A stretch of DNA of 64,000 nucleotides. Source: an uncultured Atopobium sp. GTDB taxonomy: Bacteria > Actinomycetota > Coriobacteriia > Coriobacteriales > Atopobiaceae. Shown piece after piece: positions 1 through 8,925 of this stretch. The stretch is taken from contig CAMUON010000001.1 in NCBI GenBank assembly GCA_947090525.1, positions 674,803 through 738,802 on the forward strand, given 5' to 3'. Position 1 is the stretch's first letter; every line of letters starts with the position of its first letter. The notes below the pieces were generated by a model. That model ran no database searches, had not been told where the DNA came from, and was given only the letters and a program-made list of their open reading frames with translations. A program made the position numbers and the translations under genes.

Positions 1-36
1 CTGCGCAAAACGCGACGTAATCGGTTCTGTCTCCAT
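1..36 (-). CDS. miaA: Probable start of tRNA dimethylallyltransferase (partial)
   Basis: An ATG lies one base after the miaB stop codon and opens a frame of 12 codons that runs off the left edge of the window. A GGGAG purine run inside the end of miaB could serve as its ribosome binding site. The identity rests only on context: miaA, whose product makes the i6A37 substrate of MiaB, often follows miaB. Twelve residues are too few to recognise a family, so this is an inference. Confidence 0.35.
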   Translation of the reverse strand, partial: METEPITSRFAQ

Positions 37-37
37 G

Positions 38-1405
38 CTAGTTAGGCTCTCCCACGAGCGTACCAGATAAATACCAGGTTTTTGCCGTATCGATATCGAC
101 CGTGCACATATGGCCAATAAACTCTTCGGCCGTATGCTCGGGCGGCAAATCAAACAACACGGTTTGATTTTTGGGACTGTGTCCTACAAGAACGTGAGGA
201 TTTTTCTTGGATGTGCCTTCTACGAGGGATTCTACACGGGTATGCAGCTCCTTTTGATTTGCTGCAAACGCCAGTTCTTCTACAAGTGCTACAAGCCTAT
301 CAAAACGCTCCTGTATCACTTCGTGAGGAGTTGTGTCTACAAGCTTTGCAGCAGGCGTGCCTGGGCGCTTCGAGTAAATAAAGGTAAACGCACTTGCAAA
401 ACCCACTTCGCGCACCAAGGAAAGAGTTTCTTGAAAGTCTTCCTCGGTCTCCCCCGGAAAGCCCACAATGATATCGGTAGAAAGCGAAATATCGGGAATA
501 CGAGCCTTAAGACGACGTATGAGATCAAGGTATTGCTCGCGATTGTACGAGCGGCGCATGAGTTTGAGGACGCGCGAAGACCCGCTTTGCACAGCCAGAT
601 GCAGCTGCGGCATCACTGCGGGGGTTTCTGCCATCGCAGCTATCGTCTCGTCCGAGAGATCTTTTGGGTTTGACGAGGTAAAACGAATGCGCTCGATTCC
701 TGTTTTGCCCACTTCGCGCAACAAATCGGCAAAGCAAGGCTTGCCATAGAGGTCACGCCCGTAGGAATTGACATTTTGGCCAAGGAGCGTGATCTCGCGC
801 ACTCCTTCGTCTACAAGCTTTTGTGCTTCGAGAACGACGCGCTCAAGAACACGGCTGCGCTCGCGTCCACGCACGTACGGCACGATGCAAAAGGTACAAA
901 AATTATTACAGCCCGTCATGATGGGGACCCATGCATGAAAGCTCTGGTCACGATGGGTGGGCAAATCGGTGGAAAAGCCACGATTTTTCTCGATAGTATC
1001 AACAAATACTTCATCATCTGTGCTCTCAAACGCTTCGCATAAAAGCTCAGGCACGCAGGCAAGCGCGCTCGTACCAAACACAACATCGACATTAGGAATG
1101 CGTTTTTTAAGCTTCGCGCCATCGCGCTGAGCTATGCAGCCTCCGATTGCAACCACGCGTTTGCCTGACGGAGGATCGGGCAAGACGACCAAATTTGCCA
1201 CTTGGCCATAGAGGTGCGTGTCGGCTTTTTCCCGGACTGAGCAGGTCATAAACACCACAATATCAGCTTCGCGATACGTTGCTACTTGCACGCATCCGCA
1301 ATCATCCAAAAGCCCGCGTACGCGCTCGGCATCGTGAAGATTCATCTGACAACCGAATGTTTTTACCATATACGTTTTTCCGACTAATGTTTGTGCTCCT
1401 GACAC
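38..1405 (-). CDS. miaB: tRNA-2-methylthio-N6-dimethylallyladenosine synthase MiaB
   Basis: Radical-SAM methylthiotransferase that converts i6A37 to ms2i6A37 in tRNAs reading UNN codons. The N-terminal UPF0004 domain begins KTFGCQMN and carries the three cysteines of the auxiliary 4Fe-4S cluster. The radical-SAM cluster motif GCNNFCTFC lies near residue 165 and is followed by the conserved PYVRGRERSR. A TRAM-like domain closes the protein. The open frame extends 28 codons further upstream, but a GTG at 1405 preceded by GAAAGGA at good spacing gives 455 residues, close to the family norm. The next ATG (1369) lies 12 codons inside, with a weaker ribosome binding site. The gene is followed by the probable start of miaA. 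Confidence 0.95.
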   Translation of the reverse strand: MSGAQTLVGKTYMVKTFGCQMNLHDAERVRGLLDDCGCVQVATYREADIVVFMTCSVREKADTHLYGQVANLVVLPDPPSGKRVVAIGGCIAQRDGAKLKKRIPNVDVVFGTSALACVPELLCEAFESTDDEVFVDTIEKNRGFSTDLPTHRDQSFHAWVPIMTGCNNFCTFCIVPYVRGRERSRVLERVVLEAQKLVDEGVREITLLGQNVNSYGRDLYGKPCFADLLREVGKTGIERIRFTSSNPKDLSDETIAAMAETPAVMPQLHLAVQSGSSRVLKLMRRSYNREQYLDLIRRLKARIPDISLSTDIIVGFPGETEEDFQETLSLVREVGFASAFTFIYSKRPGTPAAKLVDTTPHEVIQERFDRLVALVEELAFAANQKELHTRVESLVEGTSKKNPHVLVGHSPKNQTVLFDLPPEHTAEEFIGHMCTVDIDTAKTWYLSGTLVGEPN

Positions 1406-1547
1406 GCAAATCCTTTCGTTGAGCGGGTGTTTATATGAGTATGTGAAGATAGTGTTTCTATCTTTGGATCTTTTTTGCCCTTTGGGCATTTGGCCCCGCT
1501 GCGCGTGAAGACTGCGCGGACGTGGGCGCGGGCGCAGAGACGTCTAC

Positions 1548-1892
1548 TTATTCATGCACTGTTTCGTGAGCCGTTTCGTGAGCTGAATCAGGAAGCGGTT
1601 GCGAAAGTGCTTGCACAGACGGTTGGTTGAGGGGGTGCACATAGACAGCGATTTTTATAGCAGTGCGCGTATTTCCTGCAATTTCGATATCCTGAAAGGT
1701 AGGTGCAAAGCTGAGATCGATGCCTGTAGGAATAAGAAAGCCACGGGCGATGGCAAGTGCCTTGACCGCTTGATTGACCGCGCCTGCACCAACTGCCTGC
1801 AGATTTACCGGCGTATTGTCCTTAACCAAGCCGGCGACGGCTCCTGCAATGGCAGCAGGCGATGATTTAGTGGATACTTTGAGGAACTCCAT
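1548..1892 (-). CDS. spoVS: SpoVS-like protein
   Basis: A 114-residue protein whose first 86 residues match the SpoVS family: it opens MEFLKVSTKSSPAAIAGAVA and continues with a QAVGAGAVNQAVKALAIARG segment. SpoVS proteins have an Alba-like nucleic-acid-binding fold and are needed for stage V sporulation in Bacillus, but they also occur in non-sporulating bacteria, where the role is unknown. The family is usually about 86 residues; the extra 28 here form a low-complexity tail ending in repeated HET units, encoded by a 12-nt direct repeat. The start ATG has a GGAGTTAAG ribosome binding site. It lies downstream of the GHKL ATPase and RNase Y on the same strand. Confidence 0.9.
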   Translation of the reverse strand: MEFLKVSTKSSPAAIAGAVAGLVKDNTPVNLQAVGAGAVNQAVKALAIARGFLIPTGIDLSFAPTFQDIEIAGNTRTAIKIAVYVHPLNQPSVQALSQPLPDSAHETAHETVHE

Positions 1893-2127
1893 GTCTTAAC
1901 TCCAGTGATTCAAATATCGTGCGGCCATGCGCGCACAAGAATACTTCGTGCAGACGCTTGTACTCATGCGACACACATAGTCTAGTTTATACAACTTTTG
2001 CTGTTTAGGCACCTAGATTGTGTAAATTTTGGCCAAAGTGTGAACAGTTCGAAAATGCGTTGCAAAGCGTCTGTGAATGTGTGCGGCTTGTGCCGCGTGC
2101 GCGCGCTTACGTGCTGGCACATGCGCA

Positions 2128-3327
2128 TCACAGATCATCTGCATCGTCTTCAAAGGGAAATACAACTTGGATGTTTGAGGGGTTGACGCGAATCTTGAGC
2201 TTTCCTGTTTGCGCAATGTAGTACTTCTTGGCAAAAGGCGCAAATGCGCGTGTAAGCGCAAGCTCAAGATCTGCGCGATCACTTTCGGATACCTGAAGTT
2301 TTCGCGTCGTATCAAAGATATCGAGACCGTGCGCTTGCTGCTTTTCAAGGGATGCTTGGATACGCTGATCAATGGAGGCAAGGGGAGAAATTTCGCCTGC
2401 AAGAATGCGCGCACTCGTGCGTGTAGAGAGCTCAAGACCAAGGGCTTTTGCAGCGTCGGTCAATTCTTGAGCAGAACTTGCAAGGGAGGGTTGCTTAACA
2501 AGCGCAAGCATATCGCGCCCGCGAGAAGAAAGAAGCGAAGAGCCAGAGAGACGGGGCTGATAGCACTGGATGAGCGTAGCGACAATTTCTGCAGGACTTC
2601 CCAGGTAGAGCGCGCAATCTGTGTGCGCATGAAGACAAAATTCCACGCACGCGCGAAGCATATTGTGAATGCCCGTAAGCTGAGGAGCCGCAGAAACCGC
2701 GCGTGCAGCACGTATCGTGGGAAAACTCGACTGATCGCGCTTTTCGGGGCAGGCCGCAGTATCAAAAGCAAAGGTAAGTGAAGCGCCTAAATGAGGTGCA
2801 GAAGCAACCACGCACGCGCGAAGCGCATGATGAGCGATTGAATAGAGTGCCATGCCGCGCCCGTGCACACCCCAAAAATCCTCGTGAAAGCTATTCAACT
2901 TAGAGGTTATGCGGGGTTCAAAGATCTTCGTGTGAAATTCTTTTGGAATGCCATCTCCGTCATCAAGAATGGTGATCTCGCGCCTACTCCCCTCTTTTGA
3001 GGTCGCAACAAAGATATGCGATGCATGAGCATCGAGACTGTTGCGTAAGAGCTCGATGAGCGCATCTTCCACAGAACGTATGTCTTGTTCTGCCTGGCGC
3101 GCTTCGGCTTCTTGTACGCGAAGCTTCACAAAACCAGAGCCAAGCTCTTCTTCTACGCGAAGAGGGGCTGTAGGCACAAGGTCTGCGACAAAGTCTTTGA
3201 GGGAGGCGGATGATGTTAGCGTGGCTGCAGGAGCGGATGTGTGCGAAGACTGAAGTGCATCTTTTGGTGCGCGGGGTGCAGGTACAGCATCTTTAGACGC
3301 AGACGTTCTTGTATTCAGCTCATCCAT
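2128..3327 (-). CDS. GHKL-type ATP-binding protein of unknown role
   Basis: A 399-residue protein with a histidine-kinase/HSP90/MutL-type ATPase domain. After about 80 residues of low-complexity leader come the N box (ELLRNSLDAHA), the G1 box (DDGDGIP) and a glycine-rich lid (GVHGRGMALYS). There is no His-phosphotransfer domain, sensor, or membrane segment, so it is not an ordinary sensor kinase. The arrangement of ATPase plus a long unrecognised C-terminal half recalls MutL-like or Morc-like ATPases, but I cannot identify a MutL C-terminal domain. It sits 27 bases from rny on the same strand and is probably co-transcribed with it. The start ATG has a GGGAGTCG ribosome binding site. Confidence 0.8.
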   Translation of the reverse strand: MDELNTRTSASKDAVPAPRAPKDALQSSHTSAPAATLTSSASLKDFVADLVPTAPLRVEEELGSGFVKLRVQEAEARQAEQDIRSVEDALIELLRNSLDAHASHIFVATSKEGSRREITILDDGDGIPKEFHTKIFEPRITSKLNSFHEDFWGVHGRGMALYSIAHHALRACVVASAPHLGASLTFAFDTAACPEKRDQSSFPTIRAARAVSAAPQLTGIHNMLRACVEFCLHAHTDCALYLGSPAEIVATLIQCYQPRLSGSSLLSSRGRDMLALVKQPSLASSAQELTDAAKALGLELSTRTSARILAGEISPLASIDQRIQASLEKQQAHGLDIFDTTRKLQVSESDRADLELALTRAFAPFAKKYYIAQTGKLKIRVNPSNIQVVFPFEDDADDL

Positions 3328-3353
3328 ACACGACTCCCGCGAACGGAGATACG

Positions 3354-4928
3354 CTATTTGGCGACGTCAAAGGCACGTGACTCACGAATGACCACGACTT
3401 TGACTTGTCCAGGATATTCCACTTCTTCTTCGATTTGTTTCGCAATGTCGTGCGCGAGCACGCAAGACTCAGCATCCGAAATCTTCTCGGGCTCAACCAT
3501 CACATGAAGCTCGCGACCTGCCTGCATCGCATAGGTGCGTGCAACGCCTTCGTGCGCATTTGAGATCTCTTCGAGCTTCTCGAGGCGCTTGATATAGTTC
3601 TCAGCAGATTCACGACGTGCACCAGGACGAGCAGCGCTTATAGCGTCTGCTGCTTGTACGAGCACATCGAGTACGCAATTGGGTTCGATATCTGCGTGGT
3701 GCGCTTCGACCGCATGTACAACTTCTGGCTTCTCGCCCAAACGGCGGCAAAGCTCAGCTCCGATGATTGCATGAGGGCCTTCGACCTCGTGATCGATGGC
3801 TTTTCCGATATCATGAAGAAGGCCTGCGCGCTTCGCAGGGCCAGTCTCAAAGCCAAGCTCACTTGCCATAATGCCGCAGAGTATACCCACTTGTACACAG
3901 TGTTGCAAAACATTTTGGCCAAACGATGTGCGGTACTTAAGTGCGCCAAGTACGCGTATGAGCTCGGGGTGCATGTCGTGAATACCACAATCGAAGCATG
4001 CCTGCTCGCCAGCTTCTTGTACTTGTTCACGCACCTGACTCTGAGCTTTTTTGAACATCTCTTCGATGCGCGCGGGATGAATACGACCATCAGCAATGAG
4101 GTTTTCGAGGGTGATACGCGCTACTTCTCGTCTTACGGGACTAAAGCTCGAAAGCACAACGGTCTCAGGCGTATCATCAATGAGAAGCGAAACGCCAGAA
4201 ATTTGCTCGAAGGTGCGGATATTGCGTCCCTCGCGGCCAATGATACGGCCTTTGAGGTCGTCGGATGGAATGTGAACTGTAGTAACCGTGATTTCGCCCG
4301 CTTGATCGGCAGCACAGCGCTGGATTGCGATGGAAATAATCTCACGCGCCATTTTGTCGGTTTGGAACTTGATACGTGCCTCGGAATCGCGGATGATCTG
4401 CGCTTCCTCTTTGACTGTATCTTTGCGAACTTTGTCGAGAATCTCTTGATGTGCTTCGTCTTTGGTAAGGCCAGAGATGCGCTCGAGCTCTTTTGTAGCG
4501 TGGACAAGCTGCTGAGCGCAGTCGTTTCGCTGCTTATCGAGCTGGCCTTGCAAGCTCGAGAGCTGGTGCTCTTTTTTGTCGAGCGAGTCGCCGCGGCGAT
4601 CAAGGATCTCTTCGCGTTGCATGATGCGATTTTCGAGTGATTGGAGATCGCGTTTGCGCTGCTTTTCGTTTTCTTCAGCTTTTTGTTTAAGCTGGTAGAT
4701 CTCTTCTTTTGCCTCGACAAGCGCTGTTTTCTTGGTGGTTTTGGCTTCGCGGTGAGCATCGTTTATGATGCGCTCTGCCTGATCTTCTGCTTGCTTGATA
4801 TCGCGTTTGACCTGCTCAAGCTTGGAATTTGCGGTTGTGGTTAGGTAGTTTTTGACGGCAAAGGCAGTGAGCACACATACGATAAGCGCAACAACAATAC
4901 ACAGACCAACAGTCATAAGAATATCCAT
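3354..4928 (-). CDS. rny: Ribonuclease Y
   Basis: Membrane-anchored endoribonuclease that starts mRNA decay. Residues 1-25 form one transmembrane helix, followed by about 170 residues of charged coiled coil. A KH domain carries GRIIGREGRNIRTFE near residue 230, and an HD phosphohydrolase domain carries LLHDIGKAIDHE near residue 365. The total of 524 residues is typical. The start ATG has a GAGGAG ribosome binding site. A plausible promoter lies about 190 bases upstream. RNase J is also encoded in this window, so the organism has both Firmicutes-type mRNA-decay nucleases. Confidence 0.97.
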   Translation of the reverse strand: MDILMTVGLCIVVALIVCVLTAFAVKNYLTTTANSKLEQVKRDIKQAEDQAERIINDAHREAKTTKKTALVEAKEEIYQLKQKAEENEKQRKRDLQSLENRIMQREEILDRRGDSLDKKEHQLSSLQGQLDKQRNDCAQQLVHATKELERISGLTKDEAHQEILDKVRKDTVKEEAQIIRDSEARIKFQTDKMAREIISIAIQRCAADQAGEITVTTVHIPSDDLKGRIIGREGRNIRTFEQISGVSLLIDDTPETVVLSSFSPVRREVARITLENLIADGRIHPARIEEMFKKAQSQVREQVQEAGEQACFDCGIHDMHPELIRVLGALKYRTSFGQNVLQHCVQVGILCGIMASELGFETGPAKRAGLLHDIGKAIDHEVEGPHAIIGAELCRRLGEKPEVVHAVEAHHADIEPNCVLDVLVQAADAISAARPGARRESAENYIKRLEKLEEISNAHEGVARTYAMQAGRELHVMVEPEKISDAESCVLAHDIAKQIEEEVEYPGQVKVVVIRESRAFDVAK

Positions 4929-5289
4929 ATAAACTCCTCAAATGTATAAAATCATGTGTTCAGGAATCCATGAAGGAACCCGCCATTTGAGGCATATCTC
5001 GGCCAAAGTATTCGATACGTCATAATCATCGCAGCTCATAAGCTGGTTTAGTCATCAAAACACGAGTGGAATAACATAGGTGTTAATCAACGAGAAATAT
5101 CTCAAAAGACAATTCAATACTACGTATATGCGCTATACCTGTCAATTCTATGCAAGGAATCGCGTGCGCAAGTCACAAAATAAACTGATACATGATGTGT
5201 CGTTGAAAATTGTGCATGCGTGTCTCTATGCGCGCGTAAGGTCTATATGCGCATCACGCGCATCATCTGCGCTCTGGCTATATGCGCGC
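4929..5289. other. 361-bp spacer between recX and rny
   Basis: No believable coding frame is present on either strand. The stretch is AT-rich beside its neighbours. It holds a candidate minus-strand promoter for rny (5117-5145). The recX end of the spacer (about 5215-5290) has several ATATGCGC/ATGCGCGC words but no clear terminator hairpin. Confidence 0.6.
5117..5145 (-). promoter_or_regulatory. Candidate sigma-A promoter for rny
   Basis: On the minus strand a perfect -35 TTGACA (5140-5145) is followed after 17 bases by TAGTAT (5117-5122), which matches four of six -10 positions. It would give a leader of about 180 nt ahead of the rny start at 4928. The call is by consensus only. Confidence 0.45.
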
Positions 5290-5976
5290 TCAGTCATCAA
5301 ATTGTGAATAGCGAAGCGCAAGTGCCTTTGCAACAGAGAAGGAAAAACCGCGAGATATGAGAAAACGCATCACTTTAGCGTATGGATCTTTGCCATGAAA
5401 GCTCTTACGCGCAAGCACGCGCTTCGCAATATCGTATTCGCTTTCATCTTGTTCATAGATTTCCATAAGGCGCGCGTGCGGAGGCACTTCAAGTTTTTTG
5501 CGTTTGAGCTCTAAAACGATTTTGTTTGGCCCCCAGCCAAGATTTCTCTTGGAGCTTATAAAGAGCTCAACGTAGCGTCTATCATCGATAACAAGCGCCT
5601 GCTCAAGACGGTCAATACGAGCCTGTACAGCAGTAGATGCATATCCCAAATCCAAAAGCTTGGAAGCAAGCTCTTGCTTACCCCAGTCTTTGCGCGAGAT
5701 CATGTCTTCTATTTTTTGTGAAAGGCACGCGTCCATAAGACGCTCGATTTGAGTATTAAGCTCATCGAGATTAGAAATACGCGCTTGACCCCGCTTTTTG
5801 ATCACGAGAAGCTTTCTTCCCACAACGAGAGGCACGTAAAAAGAGCGCTCATACGCTTGGTCACAAAAGATCTTAACGACAGCGCGCGCGGGCTTTTGGC
5901 TTCGAATATCAGAAAACGAGCTTTTCTTAGCAGGAAGGACGACATCCCAGAGAAAGTCTTCATCTCTTTCGCTCAA
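5290..5976 (-). CDS. recX: Regulatory protein RecX
   Basis: A 228-residue RecX-family protein that modulates RecA filaments. It consists of three-helix repeats with family hallmarks such as SRKDWGKQELASKLLDLGY and YVELFISSKRNLGWGPNKI in the middle and a last repeat ending in the SRGFSFSVAKALAL segment. The start is a TTG at 5976, preceded by AAAGGAC at seven bases; there is no ATG nearby. It lies just downstream of recA in the same direction, the usual recA-recX arrangement, so it is probably co-expressed with its target. The N-terminal 60 residues are less conserved. Confidence 0.93.
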   Translation of the reverse strand: MSERDEDFLWDVVLPAKKSSFSDIRSQKPARAVVKIFCDQAYERSFYVPLVVGRKLLVIKKRGQARISNLDELNTQIERLMDACLSQKIEDMISRKDWGKQELASKLLDLGYASTAVQARIDRLEQALVIDDRRYVELFISSKRNLGWGPNKIVLELKRKKLEVPPHARLMEIYEQDESEYDIAKRVLARKSFHGKDPYAKVMRFLISRGFSFSVAKALALRYSQFDD

Positions 5977-6057
5977 TTGTCGTCCTTTCTACCTGTTGAA
6001 ACGATATGGCGCGGGTGCGCAATGAACTACATGACACGCGTGCGCAAGCGCTGAGAG

Positions 6058-7299
6058 CTATTCCTTCTCGAGTTTGTCTGGAAGATCACGCGCTTCTTTG
6101 AGGATTTCGTCTATAGAAACTTTCGACTTTGCAGCTCCTTTGTGCGAGGCAGTCGCTTTCTCGCTAGCAGCATCGTCCGTACTTGCGCTTGCGGGCTCTC
6201 CTTGAGTGGCAGACGTGACAGCGCTTGGAGTTTGCGCGTGCTCAGCACTCATGTCCTGTTTAACATCCAAGCCAATGGCATGGCGAACCTTATCGGTAAG
6301 TTCTTGCAATAGATCGGGGTTCTCGGAAAGGTAGTTTTTGACGCTATCTCTTCCCTGCCCCAAGCGCTCTTCACCGTAGGTGTACCAGGCGCCACTCTTT
6401 TGACAAATACCGAGGTCAACAGCCATATCCAGGACGGTACCTTCCTTGGAAATGCCCGTACCATACATGATGTCAAATTCAGCTTGCTTGAATGGAGGGG
6501 CGACTTTATTTTTTACCACCTTCACGCGCACGCGGTTACCGATAAGCTCGGAGTCTTTCTTGATAGCTTCGATACGACGGATATCAAGACGAACAGAAGA
6601 GAAGAATTTGAGTGCGCGACCACCGGGTGTGGTTTCGGGATTGCCGAACATCACACCGATTTTTTCGCGCAGCTGATTGATGAAAATGCAGGTTGTCTTG
6701 GACTTTGAAAGCGAGCCCGCAAGCTTTCTGAGTGCCTGACTCATAAGGCGCGCCTGAAGTCCGACTGTGGAATCGCCGATCTCCCCTTCAATTTCTGCTT
6801 TTGGCACAAGAGCTGCTACCGAGTCGACAACAACCACATCGATAGCGCCTGAGCGCACGAGCATGTCGCAGATCTCGAGCGCCTGCTCTCCGGTATCGGG
6901 CTGAGAAATCAATACTTCATCGATATCGACTCCGATACGCGCTGCATAAGACGGATCAAGCGCGTGCTCAGCGTCGATAAATGCAACAACTCCACCAAGC
7001 GCTTGGGCTTCAGCGAGAATCTCAAGCGAAAGAGTAGTTTTACCCGATGATTCGGGGCCATAGATTTCGATAATACGTCCGCGAGGAACGCCACCTATAC
7101 CAAGCGCAGCGTCCAAAGAAAGCGCGCCTGTGGGAATAGCTTCAACTTCGAGATCAGGACCCAGATCACCATACTTCATGATTGAGCCTTTGCCAAAACG
7201 CTTTTCGATCTCGGCAGTTGTAATATCTAATTGCTTGTCGCGCTCAACGCCATAGGTTTTTTTGTGGACCTCACGTGTTGTGTTTTTTGATTTTGCCAT
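6058..7299 (-). CDS. recA: Recombinase RecA
   Basis: ATP-dependent strand-exchange protein and SOS co-protease. It has Walker A GPESSGKTT, the Walker B segment VVVVDSVAALVPKAE, and the L2-region motif FINQLREKIGVMFGNPETTP. The 413 residues include a C-terminal extension of about 60 residues rich in Ala, Ser, Thr and Lys, longer than the usual 350. The start has an AAGGAG ribosome binding site. I looked for a Gram-positive SOS box (GAAC-N4-GTTC) in the 194 bases upstream and did not see one, so LexA control is not evident. It is followed by recX. Confidence 0.98.
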   Translation of the reverse strand: MAKSKNTTREVHKKTYGVERDKQLDITTAEIEKRFGKGSIMKYGDLGPDLEVEAIPTGALSLDAALGIGGVPRGRIIEIYGPESSGKTTLSLEILAEAQALGGVVAFIDAEHALDPSYAARIGVDIDEVLISQPDTGEQALEICDMLVRSGAIDVVVVDSVAALVPKAEIEGEIGDSTVGLQARLMSQALRKLAGSLSKSKTTCIFINQLREKIGVMFGNPETTPGGRALKFFSSVRLDIRRIEAIKKDSELIGNRVRVKVVKNKVAPPFKQAEFDIMYGTGISKEGTVLDMAVDLGICQKSGAWYTYGEERLGQGRDSVKNYLSENPDLLQELTDKVRHAIGLDVKQDMSAEHAQTPSAVTSATQGEPASASTDDAASEKATASHKGAAKSKVSIDEILKEARDLPDKLEKE

Positions 7300-7493
7300 G
7301 TGTGCTCCTTACTGTCTTAATCATCATAAAACAAAAGCGCCTATCTTGTGTTTGAGGCTATGATAGAGATCTATACTTGCCGAAGAGTTGGCGCAAACGC
7401 GCAAAACAATCTGAGTTAGATATTTGATGCGGCCTATATACGCTAAGCCACGTATACCTCATATAACGAAACAGGATAGTTGAATAATATATG

Positions 7494-8108
7494 CTATAAG
7501 CTTTCCAGATACGTGGAGATCATATGAAGTGCTGCGTGCGTTGCCTGCATGCGCACGCTTGTCCTATCGCCTGAAAAATGAAAACAGCGGCAGATAAATC
7601 CACTTTGGTGAGCAAGACATATCCATACCGTGCCTATGGGTTTTCCGGGAAGCGCGCCTGTGGGGCCAGCAATTCCTGTAAGTGAAACAGCAATATCGGA
7701 TTCCATAAGCTGTTTTGCACCTAGTGCCATTTGCTGGCTGCAATATGAAGATACCGGCCCTTGATGAGGGTCATCGAGAATTTCTGCAGAAACACGAAGC
7801 ACCTTATGCTTCACCGCGCACGCGTAACTCACGCACCCCCCTAAAAGGACCTGAGACGCGCCTGAGACGCCGGCAAGGGAAGATGCAAGCATACCAGCCG
7901 TAAGAGATTCTGCACAGGCAATGGTTACCCCACGTGTACGTGCTTGTGAAATCACCGCACGAGATAAGCGCTCAAGCGCCTCTGTTTCCTTTGCGTGAGC
8001 AAGTGCATCACTCGCATCTGTAGCTTTAGCACCATCTATGGCTTCATGAATAATTACAGCTTGTTTAGAGTCGCTACTATCGTGAGCAGGATGCGTGCGT
8101 ACGGTCAT
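7494..8108 (-). CDS. cinA: CinA-family nicotinamide-nucleotide amidohydrolase
   Basis: A 204-residue protein corresponding to the C-terminal domain of CinA (PncC), which deamidates NMN in pyridine-nucleotide recycling. The conserved core is CAESLTAGMLASSLAGVSGA, then GGCVSYA..VKHKVL and SLTGIAGPTG. About 45 residues of poorly conserved leader precede it. The N-terminal MoaB-like COG1058 domain of full-length CinA is absent, which is common. The start overlaps the end of pgsA by 32 bases. The cinA-recA order is widespread in Gram-positive bacteria. Confidence 0.9.
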   Translation of the reverse strand: MTVRTHPAHDSSDSKQAVIIHEAIDGAKATDASDALAHAKETEALERLSRAVISQARTRGVTIACAESLTAGMLASSLAGVSGASQVLLGGCVSYACAVKHKVLRVSAEILDDPHQGPVSSYCSQQMALGAKQLMESDIAVSLTGIAGPTGALPGKPIGTVWICLAHQSGFICRCFHFSGDRTSVRMQATHAALHMISTYLESL

Positions 8109-8925
8109 GACAAATCACACTCCAGGATTTTATGACGTAATCGATACCGCTGATAAGCGTTAGAATAACCGCGATAAACATGAGCACAGAGCCTACAATT
8201 CCCACGAAAGAAAGGGCAATGGGGCTCCTCCAAAGCGGAAGCGAAAGGAGCGCACAAAGTGCAGCCATCGTGGTGGCTGTTTTTGCTTTGCCAAGCCCAG
8301 AAGCTGCGACAACTTTCCCCTCGCTTGCTACAAGCATGCGAAGCGCACTTACCAAAAGCTCTCTACCCACGATAACAAGAATCGTCCAGGAAGTAGTTCC
8401 GTGATATTCGAGCAAAAACACGAGGGCGACGATCACCAAAATCTTGTCGGCAATAGGATCGAGAAATTTGCCGAGCACGGTGACTTCTCCCCGGCTGCGC
8501 GCGAGGTAGCCGTCGAGTTTGTCGGAAAGGCACAAAAGACAAAAGAATACAAAGCTCACCCACGAAAGCAGCAAAAAGAGAGAATCCGGAAACGCTAAAA
8601 CGCCTCCACATCCGCCACTTGCGCACACATCTGCCCACGCGCGTACCCCATTCGCGGTCGTGCTTCCTATATATGCGCTAGCGGGCATAAGATTTCCGGA
8701 AGCGATATCGATGTTGATACAAGCAGCAAGATAGGGATTAAGAGACAAAGGAGCTGTGCTCATCTGAAATTCCGCAAGTGCGAGCCACACGGGAACGAGC
8801 AAAATGCGCACGAAAGTGACGTAATTTGCCGGCGTGTGAATACGATACGCCGCATCGCGTGCACATGAATCTTGTGAGCGCCTACCCTGCGCGCATGAAT
8901 CTTGTGAAGACCTACTATGAGGCAT
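8077..8925 (-). CDS. pgsA: CDP-diacylglycerol-glycerol-3-phosphate 3-phosphatidyltransferase
   Basis: Integral membrane enzyme that makes phosphatidylglycerol phosphate. The CDP-alcohol phosphotransferase signature is intact as DKLDGYLARSRG and GKFLDPIADK. The ATG at 8925 has a GGAGAGG ribosome binding site inside the end of rimO, and the two genes overlap by 11 bases. At 282 residues it is about 90 longer than typical. The excess is an N-terminal leader made of two 10-residue tandem copies (RSSQDSCAQG, RRSQDSCARD) and an insertion of about 60 residues between the first and second hydrophobic segments, rich in Gly, Ala and Ser with a CASGGCGG patch. Confidence 0.93.
   Translation of the reverse strand: MPHSRSSQDSCAQGRRSQDSCARDAAYRIHTPANYVTFVRILLVPVWLALAEFQMSTAPLSLNPYLAACINIDIASGNLMPASAYIGSTTANGVRAWADVCASGGCGGVLAFPDSLFLLLSWVSFVFFCLLCLSDKLDGYLARSRGEVTVLGKFLDPIADKILVIVALVFLLEYHGTTSWTILVIVGRELLVSALRMLVASEGKVVAASGLGKAKTATTMAALCALLSLPLWRSPIALSFVGIVGSVLMFIAVILTLISGIDYVIKSWSVICHDRTHASCSR
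8864..8915. repeat. 30-bp tandem duplication in the pgsA 5' end
   Basis: A 22-nt word beginning CATGAATCTTGTGA occurs at 8864 and again at 8894, differing at three positions. The period of 30 keeps frame and encodes the duplicated SQDSCA units of the PgsA leader. Confidence 0.85.

Noticed and set aside
3654..4640. 328-codon plus-strand frame opposite rny
   Set aside because: It is antisense to the KH, HD and coiled-coil regions of RNase Y and is explained by codon bias of the real gene.
7300..7493. SOS box for recA
   Set aside because: I searched both strands for GAAC-N4-GTTC and close variants and found none.
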